Assembly: GCA_038049695.1 (NCBI GenBank)
Contig: CP142460.1
Span: 34,320,001 to 34,384,000, forward strand
Source of the DNA: Cinnamomum chago
Lineage: Eukaryota > Streptophyta > Magnoliopsida > Laurales > Lauraceae
DNA length: 64,000 bases
Direction: 5' to 3'
In this document: one piece after another, positions 12,201 through 23,060 of the stretch
Position numbering within the stretch: the first letter of the stretch is position 1
Layout of the letters: the number at the start of each line of letters is the position of its first letter
Translations under genes and position numbers: made by a program
The notes under the pieces: model-generated
Told to the model about the DNA's origin: nothing
Databases searched by the model: none
What the model saw: the letters and a program-made list of their open reading frames with translations, nothing else

Positions 12201-13198
12201 TTTTTGTCACGTGTCTTTAGCAATTATCATGACTTATCTATTGGAGCAAATGATCCTATCTAAATGCTCGAGTGGTCTATTATGTGTTTGCCTCAAGAAG
12301 TTACCTGAATTTCCACCAGAAATGATCTACACCACACTTATGCTCCTATTAGAGATATTTAGATCCATTTTTATCCCTAGATTTAGGGCCCTTTTGCATC
12401 TTAATAATTCCTAGGAATCCAAATAAAGGGGATAATGCAAAAGGAAAATTAGAGGGATGAAGTGTGAAATGTGAAAATGTAGATGGGACTATCTCTTTCC
12501 TACATTTATAATGGATCTGTTACCATTCTTAACAAAGGCAAGCAAACCATGCCATGACAAATTGTAGTTTGCTTTGTGGTTCACACTTGGAACGATCACT
12601 AATTATAGTGTATTGGATGATCGTAGTCCTCAGTTTAGTGGGAACTAAGATTTAAACAGTGCAGACTTAGGTTTCTTCAATCTAACAGTGAACATCTATC
12701 CAATCAAGATCATTCTTCGTACAATGCCAATTATGTAAGAAGTGTGAAGAGGTAGGATTAACTTGTTAAGAAAAGATAGTACATGCAGCTGGCTCTTACT
12801 GTATCATCTTCCATTAGAATTTAATTTGAACCTAACCTGATTTTTTTGAATCATTGTACTTTTTTCATTGAAACATTGAAAATTAGTTACTTGTGGTGCA
12901 GGTATTGTGGACTATGCATGGTACTCACTATGATCCTCAATGCTTCCCACAGCCTGAGATTTTTGACCCAAGCAGGTTTGAGAAGCCCATGCCCCCTTAT
13001 GTATTCATACCTTTTGGAGGAGGACAAAGATCATGTGCTGGGTACCAATTGGCTAAGTTAAACATACTCATCTTCATTCACTACATTGTCACAAGATTTG
13101 AATGGTCCTTGCTTGATCCTCATGAGCCCATTGTTGTAGATCCCCTTCCATTTCCCTCGAAGGGAATGCCCATCAAAATCTACCCAAAGCTTTTATAA
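6265..13198 (+). CDS. cytochrome P450, CYP85 clan (CYP716/CYP728-like), three exons, apparently intact
   Basis: Exons 6265-7228, 11805-11992 and 12902-13198 join to 482 codons plus phases that match: intron 1 interrupts a codon after its first base, intron 2 falls between codons, and both have GT...AG ends. This is the only apparently intact host gene here. Seen: an N-terminal membrane anchor (residues about 13-32), a proline-rich hinge (LPPGDMGLPWIGE, 42-54), the oxygen-binding I-helix motif AAHDTT (293-298), the K-helix ExxR (E353, R356), FDPSRF (405-410) and the heme loop FGGGQRSCAG with ligand Cys429. It should be an endoplasmic-reticulum haem monooxygenase reduced by NADPH-P450 reductase. 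CYP85-clan members oxidise triterpenoids, sterols, brassinosteroids and related terpenoids. The hinge and I-helix regions resemble what is often labelled 716B1-like and in my judgement are closest to CYP728; substrate and subfamily are inferences. Confidence 0.93.
7229..11804 (+). other. P450 intron 1 (4.6 kb)
   Basis: It begins GTATGG after exon 1 and ends CCATGCAG before exon 2. It is long for this family. Besides the MITE at 10168-10371 it contains A/T-rich filler, a homopolymer A run near 11217-11228, and a block around 8100-9620 with scattered short frames that resembles decayed repeat DNA but has no boundary I can define. I see no second gene. Confidence 0.85.
10168..10371. mobile_element. 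small MITE, hAT-like (about 204 bp)
   Basis: The termini are inverted: TTTGTTTGTGTAG on the left and, on the other strand, TCTGTTTGTGCAC on the right, followed inward by similar GCAGAA blocks. The flanks AACTAAAG (10160-10167) and CCCTAAAG (10372-10379) match at 6 of 8 positions, consistent with an aged 8-bp target-site duplication. There is no coding capacity. Confidence 0.45.
11993..12901 (+). other. P450 intron 2 (909 bp)
   Basis: GTTATT...GTGCAG separates KGWK from the VLWTMHGTHYDP block of the P450. The intron is A/T-rich and I recognise no embedded element. Confidence 0.85.
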
Positions 13199-14064
13199 AA
13201 TTAAACCAGAGTTCCTGTTGGCTATTTTATATTTTGTATCTAATGTTGGCTAATGTGATGGAATACAGACTGTTTGTCTGTGAATTCATATGTACACTAC
13301 GAAAGTAATATAGTGATGTTCAGCCTTAATCTGTTACTCGTCAAATTCACTTTTTTATTTTTTTTCTGCTATAAGGTAATTTGTATTAAGATGGAAAAAG
13401 AATACATGGACCAATAGAGACCAGCCCCCATAAACAACAGAATTGCTGAAGGATCATCAAGCAAAGACCCAAAACAGGGAACTTCTATACAACAAAAAAA
13501 GAAGGCTATCATAAGAGAAAAACGGTTGCTTAGCTTTACAAAAGCTGTGTACATTGCTTGATGGAACCAAGTCACTTCACAACCCCACTGTACTCTTTTT
13601 GAGAGTAATAAAGTGGTGAAATTTAAGGAGAGTAAAATGCATTCAGAGCAGGATGCAACTCGGGCTGGGCTTAGTCTTGGGTGTGGCCTACTGTTCGAAG
13701 CCCAAGTTTCATATTTGTGAATCAATTCAATTCTAAAGTGACATATCTACTAGAGTTTGAAGATGAGAGTTGAGTAATGATTAAAATATAGACGTAATGT
13801 TTGGAAAGAAGGTGATCAATTGAATCTAGGGATGCGACTTTTGGCAGGTGAAACCCAAACTCACACGGCCAGACCTGGGCAAAGGTGAAATTCAGTAAGG
13901 GCTAGTTTGAGTTTGACCCATGTGCCACCTTGATTAGATGATGAGAACTATCTTGGTGGTAATATAACGCATGTTCCAAAGGAGAACATGGTGACCTTCC
14001 TTTTGGGCCAAGTGCCAACCGCCATTTCATCTATCCAAATTATACTTTAGAATACATGTATCTT
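13199..14064. other. P450 3' flank, no recognised gene
   Basis: The A/T-rich 3' UTR and downstream sequence contain only short unconvincing frames. I see no repeat boundary and no RNA gene. Confidence 0.5.
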
Positions 14065-15522
14065 AGGGGCCATTTGGAGATTCTAATCTAATTAATAAAA
14101 TCTAGTTAGATTACAGTCTAAAACAAAAGCTCCACCTTTTAAGTTCTAATTTACAGGGGGCTTTTACGAAAAAAATGAAACTTAAACCTTAATTAAATGA
14201 TTTTGCGGATCAAAAATATAAAATGACGATATAATTGTTAGTATATATTATTGGACGAAATCACCGCACTTGACGATATCATCAACTCAATTGACAATAT
14301 CGTCAATTGGTTGACGTCGTCAATCTTCATTGTAAAAAATGATATTTTGATCCATTTTTTTTCTACCTAATGATGGAAAGGTTATAAAAATCATTACATT
14401 TTGTATTCCAGTAGTCTTCCTTAAGTAGTCTCGGCCATCTTCCTTAGGTGTGTGGGTCTTATGCCTTGTTTCTATACATTTATCGCCTCAGTTCACATGA
14501 GTCTGAGAGTTCGTATTTGGAGCGCAAGGTGTTCGATGAAATGCCTAAATAAGAACTTTCTCTCAATTTGGTGGTGGCTTCGAGCGAGGGTTGAGGGGAT
14601 GAGTTTGGGTATGCTTTTATGAATTAAAGTTTGAATCCATTTATTTGGGAGACTTTCATAAGTTTTGATGTTTATGAGCAATACGTAGGGAGCCATATTG
14701 GGCAATCTTTGAGTAGTAAATATGAGATTTTCTCCTAGGTATTATTGTATTATTTGCGTGGAGTTTTAGATTGGAAGAGTGTTTTTTGTTTGATTAAATT
14801 GGAATCTTTGAACCAACTTTAAGAATGAATTTTACGGTGGATGGACTGTCAAACCCTTTTTCTTTGATGCATTCATAATCTCCTTTCGATTTTTTTTTTC
14901 ATTTGTTTGAAATGAATATTCATCTTTCTCCAAATTTTTGCATCATTACCTCCAAACCTTAGACAATTAGGCATGAAAACCATCAAAGAAGAAGAAAAGT
15001 TGCAGAAGGTTGACGATATCATCTCATCAACTGGATTGATGATATCGTCAATTGGGATAATTTTTTCCAAAAACATGTACGAACAATTATCTCGTCGTTT
15101 TATGTTTTTTTTTCAAAAAACTGTTTAATTATGATTTAAACTTAATTTTTTTTGTAAAAAATCCCAATTTACAATTAGTGTGTTTGATAAAATTATAAAA
15201 AAAATCACTTATTTCATGAGCTAATTGGAGCCCACCTTATAAAAACTACAGTGTAAATCCTCCATCTACGCCATTTTGGAGACTTATGAGGTTATTTTCA
15301 TCAACATAATTCTTGCATTGTCCACCTTTATCCATTTCCCTAAAAAACTCTAAAATAATAAGCATCCTTCCTTGGCTTATTTTTCTTAGAGGCAAAAAAT
15401 CTAATTTGTAAATAAACTCTAAAACTAGAAGATTAATTAGAGGTTTACCAAACACTCTAATGTGTAAATAAACTCTAAATCACAAAATAAAAGCTTATTT
15501 TTAGAATTATCAAATGGGACCT
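14065..15522. mobile_element. probable non-autonomous DNA transposon, hAT-like
   Basis: The ends form an imperfect inverted repeat: AGGGGCCATTTGGAGATT on the left against AGGTCCCATTTGATAATT on the other strand at the right, continuing into TCTAA in both (17 of 22 matched). Near-palindromic words of the TTGACGATATCGTCAA type cluster in a left block (14268-14330) and a right block (15008-15058), as transposase-binding subterminal repeats often do. There is no transposase frame. A target-site duplication is not evident, so the call is tentative. Confidence 0.35.
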
Positions 15523-17654
15523 TTGAAAGTACAAATTCTTATTACTGGCCACCTTGGTGACTAACAATCACTTAAATCTATAATTTTGAACTTGAATTGA
15601 GTTGTGCTAGTCTTTTAAACCTCATGTGCTTGCGGATACTTTATCTAGTTCTGCATGTTACTACCCCTTGTCCAAGCTAATCTTTGTAAACTAATTCTCT
15701 TATGGCATGTCATTGGCCTCAAATGTCGTATTATATTTGTTAGTTTGTGTGGTCTCAATCCATCAGATGATGTAATAAATCAATTAATTTCTTTATTTAT
15801 CATTAAAATCATGCTTTCTTTTCATGAGATGAATGATGTTTTATTACTTAATGCACATGACCAATACATATGACATGATGGTTCAAGAGATGAACCAGGT
15901 CTCATTAGTGTATTAGATGTGATATATGTATATGGATGAGATCCACATACGGGAGACATGTGTCACAAATCTTATACTTAAATATGTTCACAACCAATGA
16001 TGAGACTGGGCATCTCATCTAATAAGATTGCAGCACTTTGATCACTATGAGATAGTGTGATTTGTCTCGATCATCAGAATGTAAGATTCTTTATCATGGT
16101 GCTGGTACATTGAATGTATTGAAGGACCATGAGAAACACCTTATGGAATACTGTCTCGATTTTAAGGACTGCTCTCATAATTCCCTAGCAATAGGCTCTC
16201 AATCCTGAGACATTGATGAACTCAAGTTTCTGTCTATTCATTTGCTTTGTGTCACCAATGAGTGAGGTCAACTGTAGGTCAACACCTCGGTATCTTAGGT
16301 ACGTGGTGGTAGGACTGTGGGAAAATCCAATGGTCAAGATGGAATCTATCTATATTATCCCCTTGTGTCAATTAATTGATTTGTCATTAGTAAGTGCACA
16401 CCCATCTCGATTAAGAGTTAATTAGATGGTACTGATGATCACTGTGATTAATTAGGCACAAGGATAATAAGATGTGGATCTAAGATTGGATGAGGCAAAT
16501 TTATTCCAATTGATCCATGGATATTGATATAGGGGCTACTTGTGATAATTGAGAAGTTTAGGGTCTTCTTTGTAATATATTCCTAAGACTTGTAGTAATT
16601 GGAGTGCAATTGCAATTATATAGTGGTGTTATTTGCAATTAACTGTGAGCCCGGATTGCACATGATATGTGGGGTCGCGGTGTCCCAGTTGGAGCCAGTT
16701 TTTTATGGAATCCGTAGTGGTCCTCACACTAGCCCAGGTTATTAGAAAGACAATAATCATACTTGAACTCTAAATGGAAGGAATTAGAAAGTTACTATTT
16801 CTATTTGAAGTGGGACTCCTAATAGTGGTAATTATAAGATGTGGATCTACTAGTTGTTGTGGAAGTGTGACTTCTATAATAATTAGAAAGGAGAAAGTTG
16901 CTAATTGTTTTGGAAGTAGGACTTCTAATTAATTAGTAAGAGGAGGTTAGCAAAAGCTATAAAAGGGAAGCACCCCTTGGACGTCCCATACATGTAATCC
17001 ACGCCCAAGCTCCCCAATTGTGCAAGTTGCACAATTCCTTTTTTATTTCTCTTCTCCTCTCTCTTTTAGTTCCTTGGAGTTTCTAGTAGGGTTTTCTCTT
17101 GAAGTTTCCAACAATCTTCTTGAGAAAAGAGATCTGATACGGGTCATAGCATGGAAGGCTAAGAGGTCTTGGAGATCCTAAGTTTGCTTAAAGAAAGAGT
17201 TTCTTCATCAAGCAAGTCTTCTTTTCCATTAGAGCACTACCGTGCTCCAAAGGTATAATCTACTTATCTATTTGTTGTGGATTGTTTTTGGATGCATGGT
17301 GTTGCTGATTTCTATCTTTTAAATAGGTTTTATTGCTGTACATGATTGATGGGATGGAGGGATTGTTAGATTGTATGGTCTCAATCCATCAGTTGATGTA
17401 ATAAATTGATTAATTCCTTTATTTATCAATAAAATCATGCTTTCCTTTCATGAGATGAATGATGTTTATTGCTTAATGCACATGACCAATACATATGGCA
17501 TAATGGTTCATGAGATGAACTGGGTCCCATTAGTATATTAGATGTGATATATGTATATGGATGAGATCCACATACGAGAGACATGTGTCACAAATCTTAT
17601 ACTTAAAATGTCTTCACAACCAGTGATGAAACTGGGCATCTCATCTGATAAGGT

Positions 17655-19891
17655 TGTTAGGAATTTTGTAGATTGCAATTTGTTGGATGCATTATCATTC
17701 AAGCATCATTTGATTTACACACATATGCATTGTTTTAAGAAATCTTGAAATCTTATTTTATAATTGCATTGTTTTTAAGAGTTGTAAAAATATTGACTTA
17801 TGCATGTTTTGTTTTTAATCTTGGATGCATTTGTTTTAGAAAAGAGTTTTTAGAAATCAAGCAAGCCTTTGGTTTTAAACTATTGAATCATTTTAGGCTT
17901 TTTGTGTTTCATGTTTTTAAACATCTTAATTTGATTTAAAACATGTTTCCAAGCTTGATTTATTGGCCTAAAAAATCCTCTCCAAGAATAGCCTTCAAAT
18001 GTGGAAAAAATAGGATTTTTGGTCCCAGGCAGTTAACCTGCAGTGTGGCAGGTCGACCTGCCCAGGGACCCGGGTCGACCTACCACATTGCAGGTCGACT
18101 GGGTTTCTGAAGCTCCAACGGATCTTTTTATGACCGTTGTGTGGAGCAGGTCGACCCGGCCCTGTTGGCAGGTCGACCTGGGACTAGCCGTTGGGCATTT
18201 TTCTCTATAAAAATGAGTTCTTTCCTTTGCCAAAAGTTGAAAATTTTAAGGCCCTCCTTGAGGGGTTTTGAGGCAAATAGAAGGGAAATGAACTAAGGGA
18301 TGAAGGGGATCATTAGGAAAGCTAAAGCTTGGATTAATGAAGTTAAATCACCAAGTAGGCTCTACTTTCCTTAATCATATGTTTTCATGCTTTGTTTTAC
18401 TTTTGGTAAATCTTGTGTAGCATGATAAACTATGTATGAAGTATTGTGTCCTTAACATGTTTTATGTTTTGAGTTGATTTATTGTTTTGGATACAACACC
18501 ATTTGATTCAATCCAAGTAGTACTTTATCTTTGGTAAATCTAAGTAGATCATGTTAATGGAAGAACCTTTGAAATTATATGTAACATGATTCCTATACTT
18601 GGGTGAATCTATGGTTGTTGTTTTTCAACATAAGAAAATCACTTTCAAAACTATCTTATGTTTTGGATTCAACAACTTTACAAATCATATGTTTTCATGT
18701 TTTTGTTGTATCTTTGGTAAATCTTTAGTAGCATGTTAACCTATGATGTGTTGAGTCCTTAGCATGTTTTATGTTTTGAATTGATCTATTGTTTTGGATG
18801 CATCACCATTGATTCAATCCAAGTAGTATTTTATTTGGTAAATCTAAGTAGATCATATTAATGAAAGAATCTTTGAAATTATATGTAACATGATTCATAT
18901 ACTTGGTTGAATCTTTGGGTGTTGTTTTTCATCATAAGAAAATCTCTTTCAAAATATATCTTATGTTGTGGATTCAACAACTTTACAAATCATATGTAAA
19001 TTTGTTTTAAAGTTTCACAACTTGCTTTGCATTGATTGGTATATCAAATTCAAGTTGTATTTATAATTACATATGATTTGTCCCCTAATTTCAATCAAAT
19101 CTATTTTTATGTTTTATGAGCTACATTGTTGATTTGATTGACATCCCTATGCATCACATGTTTAGAGCTAATTAATTTCATACAACTTGTGAATCTTTGA
19201 CATCATTAACAAGTTGTTACTTTTAACATGTGACTTGCATTCTTTCCTCAATCATAAATGTTTTTATGAGCTAAACTTTCAAAAGCCTTAGGCATACATT
19301 TATGAGCTTTCATTTTCAAAATGATTGAGGACATCACACACACACACACATCATGTACTTTCATCTTTGCATTCATAGTGTGTGTGTATTAGATTTTCAT
19401 TTTCATATCCGCCTATTTTAGAGGCAAATGTAATGAGCTTAATTGAATCTCCATCAAGTGTATTATAGACACTAACTTAGTGAGATAACCAACCTTGTGG
19501 TTGAAGAGGTTATTGCTTAGCCTATAAAAGCATAATGTATAGGTTGATGTTAAGCCTTGAAAAACATCATTGTGAAGGTTATTGCTTAGCCTTGGAAAGC
19601 ATATTGTAAAGGTTATTGCTTAGCCTATTGAAAAACAAAAATAGTGGAAATCCGGTGGGGTGTTGGATCACAAGCCGGTAGTGGATGTAGGCATTGAGGC
19701 CGAACCACTATAAATCCTTGTGTGATGGTGCTTGCTTTGTGGTGATTGTTTTTGTTATGCTTCCGCATTTTGTTTGATAATCATCACTTGTGACTAGTTT
19801 ATGTTAAGAAGTTAAATTTGATTAAAATTGGTCATAATTGAAGCTCACCCTATTCACCCCCCGTCTAGGGTTCGGATCCCTAGGACTTTCA
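17655..19891 (+). repeat. B 5' LTR (2,237 bp)
   Basis: Starts TGTTAGGAATTTTG and ends GGACTTTCA. It contains a palindromic GGTCGACC island (about 18030-18190), a TATA box (TATAAAAAT, 18205-18213), a tandem duplication of about 300 bp (18372-18670 and 18679-18985), and a (CA)n run facing a (TG)n run near 19333-19390. Inverted-repeat pairs occur here too, for example CAATCAAATC at 19092-19101 with GATTTGATTG at 19131-19140. Confidence 0.92.
18205..18213 (+). promoter_or_regulatory. TATA box in the B LTR
   Basis: TATAAAAAT lies a few bases downstream of the palindromic island. The same arrangement recurs in the 3' LTR near 25489. Confidence 0.5.
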
Positions 19892-19893
19892 AT

Positions 19894-19905
19894 TGGTATC
19901 AGAGC
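19894..19905 (+). other. B primer binding site (tRNA-Met type)
   Basis: TGGTATCAGAGC, 2 bp after the 5' LTR end. Confidence 0.9.
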
Positions 19906-20039
19906 GGGTTACTCCATTTTAGGGCTTAACAACCCGGAGTTGATCCTTGCTAGATTAGAACCCTAGTGTTGTGTTTTATTGCATATCTTTGTGTTGATTT
20001 CCACTATGTTTAAAAATGGGATTTCCCCTAGCTTCTTTG

Positions 20040-21053
20040 CACCACTCTTAGACTTTTTCAAGTTATATCTCCAAGAGTTGGTGAGTCCTCAAGTGATCTC
20101 TCAAGGACATCCTTTTCAAGACCTTAGGTGAATCTTCATTGGTACACATTTAGACTAACCTTAAGGCCTTGATCCTCTCTAGACCAACCTATTCTTTTTA
20201 GTTATATCTTTGTGTTGGTCATGTTACATTTGCATTTTGTTTCTTTATAGTCACATCTTTTAAAATGCAATGTTTCTTTGTGATCATTTGATTTTGTCTT
20301 CATTAACTTTTAAAGTTATATCTCATGGTTCTCAAAATCCTTTGATTGCAATAATTTCATGATGGATTTGCATTTTGTTCATATAGTCATATCTCTTGTA
20401 GTGCATATCTATTCATGATCAATTGATTGTGATTACAAATGCTTTCATAGCTAGTTTTTTCATGATCAATTGATGTTGGAAAATCATTTGATGATTGTTA
20501 TAGTTAGATCCTTTTTGTAAATCAAATGATTTGAAGCAATTTAAGTTTTCCATTGATTTTCAAGTTATATCTCTTGGTATGGAAAATTTGTGAGTGTCTA
20601 TTGTTTTACAAATTGAAAATTTACAATAGTACACTTCTTGTTTTTCAAAATCACTTGCTCATAACTCTATAAATGATTCTTTGTTGGAATTTCAAATATT
20701 GAAGTGATTTGAAAAACTTTGGAAAATGTTCTAAGCTTTATTGGTGGTATTTATAGAAGCATTTTCCTTGAATCTATTTCCTTGTGCCTAATTATGATTA
20801 TATCATTTGGAAGGAAATAATTTTTACAAACAATTTGCATCTTTGCTCATTTAGTTACATTCTTTATGCAAATTGATTTTGATGTCTTACATTGCTTGGT
20901 TGGATATGGTTTCATTGATTTGCATGTTTGTGCCTAACTTGGTATATATTTTCATTAATGCAAATTGATGATTGTTTATGTGCTTTATAGTAAAATCTTT
21001 TGTTTTATTATCATTTGAGCCTAATAAGTACATATGTGATTTAATGTGATAAG
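20040..21053 (+). repeat. dyad array, left half, in the B internal domain
   Basis: Successive inverted-repeat pairs, each with different arms. Examples: GACCAAC/GTTGGTC (20182-20188, 20214-20220); TTGCATTTT/AAAATGCAA (20230-20238, 20262-20270); AAATCATTTGAT/ATCAAATGATTT (20481-20492, 20521-20532); TTTTCCAT/ATGGAAAA (20546-20553, 20579-20586); GGAAAATG/CATTTTCC (20721-20728, 20760-20767); ATTTCCTT/AAGGAAAT (20776-20783, 20811-20818); CAATTTGCAT/ATGCAAATTG (20831-20840, 20866-20875). Most loops hold a relative of AGTTATATCTTT. The one-gap pair GTTTTTCAAAATCACTT/AAGTGATTTGAAAAAC (20640-20656, 20702-20717) is the longest. There is no protein frame. Confidence 0.8.
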
Positions 21054-23060
21054 TGAAAGTTCATGCTATACTGATCTGAACTTGGACTTCCATGGCTGAT
21101 TTGGTTTTTCAAGTTTTTAAAACAAGAACACAGATCTGATTTTCCAGCCATGAATCATGCATAAAAACTCCATGAAATCATGATCAACATGTGTATAATG
21201 CAAGGAGATGATAGAGGACTAATACCTTGATGATATGAATGCCTCAAATCTCTGAAAAGAAAGCCTTCAAAGGTCTGGACTCAGCCTGCAATCAGCAATG
21301 TATGTTGCAGGAATTTCTGCAATAGCTTCTCCTTTGATCTTCTCTTCTATTCCACAACCTAATCTAATTGGCTTTGATTGTGGGATCAGAATATGGATTC
21401 CAAGAAGGGTTTTCTGAATCTACAATTTGTGGAAAAAGCCAGGACTTGATCTCCTCTCTCCAATGAAGAAAAAGAAGAGAGCAATGGCTGGGCGTGAGTT
21501 TCTCTCTTGTTGTCTTGGGCGGCCAATGGAGTTACAAGAACAATCCACGCCTAGGGTTTTTATTCCAGCACTTGTTTCTTCCTTGTTGCACGCCTAGGGT
21601 AGGGAGGGGTATATATAAATAGTTCTCATTCCTTTAAGAGTTCTATCTCTAATAGGAATGACCATCCCTAAAAATTAATAGCAACCAGCCACCTTAGTTG
21701 TGCAACACTTTCTAATTAAAGATACTAAAAATTAGTAAACTTTAATTATAGGAACTCTTACCCAAAGAGGAGTTCTTCCTTCCAAGTAAAGATACCTAGT
21801 TAAACTAGGAAACCTCACACAAGGGGCTCCCCTTATGGCTGGCCCACAAGATAGATAAACACACCATGGCCCACTAGTTAATAATTTAGCTAGAGTTAAA
21901 TTCATGTATGCCATCAAAAGCCTATTTGAATTTAAACTCAAAATTATTCTTCCACAAAAATTAATTCAACCACATATCATTTAATTAAATTAGGAAACCA
22001 TGCCAATATAGGAAAGTGGCTAGAAGAGGGACCAAAAGACATATTTGCCCTTGGCTCCCAAAATGACCAAAATGTCCATGCTAACCCCATAGCAACATTA
22101 AGATCATTTTAACCTTAACTCATTCCACTAGAGAGTTATGGTTGCACTCCAGGGACAAATATTAAATTGCAAATTAAGCTCATCATAAACTGACGATTGT
22201 CTTTGACCTACCAAGTACAATGACCATAATGCCCCTCTATGTAACATCCATAATCAAGTAGGTTAACCGATGTATTATCTACCTTCTTGATTACATCTCA
22301 TCCTTAGAACTTCATACCCTTGACTTAATCATCATCCGGATATCATTCTCTTGATCCAGGGAGCGACCCACAAGTTCAATATCCATATGGAACATCCATA
22401 TACTAAGATCTTAGATTCTGATGATTAATCGGATAATTCTAAGGGGACGATCATTCCATCACACGATGACATAAATTCCATATTGCATTTGCACGTCCCA
22501 ACTAATCAAGCCCGAGTACCCAAAACACAGAGCTGTTGACCCATGAACAGGATCTCACCCATAGTGAATTAAAGTACAAGAACTCGACTTCGTCAGTTCA
22601 TCCACAAATGCTCAAGATTAAGAGCACTGGTCACTCAGTAGCAAGAGGTGACTTGATCTCTCTCTGTGATAGTACTATTTTAGAGATCACACCTTCAAGT
22701 GGTCCTGTTCAATGCATGACACATGCACTAATGAGATAAATCCGGAAAGGCCTCCGTGACTAAGGTAAGTCACCCTGAATACAGGAGAGTATCTCATTAT
22801 AACTTATACCAAGATGAAGTGCCCAACTCCATCTCTCAGTTATGAACGAGTTTATTGTTTTAAGTGTCCATGACTCAGACCTTACTGTGTGTAGCCACTA
22901 CACACCTAAGTCATTTACTAGAAAACAATGGGCCTTACACAACCATACATATACACAAGCAGAAAGATAAAGATGTCATTCTATTAAATAACCAATAAAT
23001 ATCCAGTAACAGAGATGTAAGTGCAGTCAGTGGGCTTTAGAGCATACACCAATCCCAACA
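21054..23060 (-). mobile_element. solo LTR E (2,007 bp), minus orientation, inside B
   Basis: Read on the minus strand it starts TGTTGGGATTGGTGTATG and ends GCATGAACTTTCA. The flanks ATAAG (21049-21053) and CTAAG (23061-23065) match at 4 of 5 bases, consistent with a slightly diverged duplication. It interrupts the dyad array of B. The minus-strand TATA-like sequence TATTTATATATA lies near 21610-21625. No internal retroelement sequence is attached. Confidence 0.75.

Noticed and set aside
13369..13725. 118-codon minus-strand frame downstream of the P450
   Set aside because: Not recognised; the composition resembles decayed intergenic DNA and no second copy is present here.
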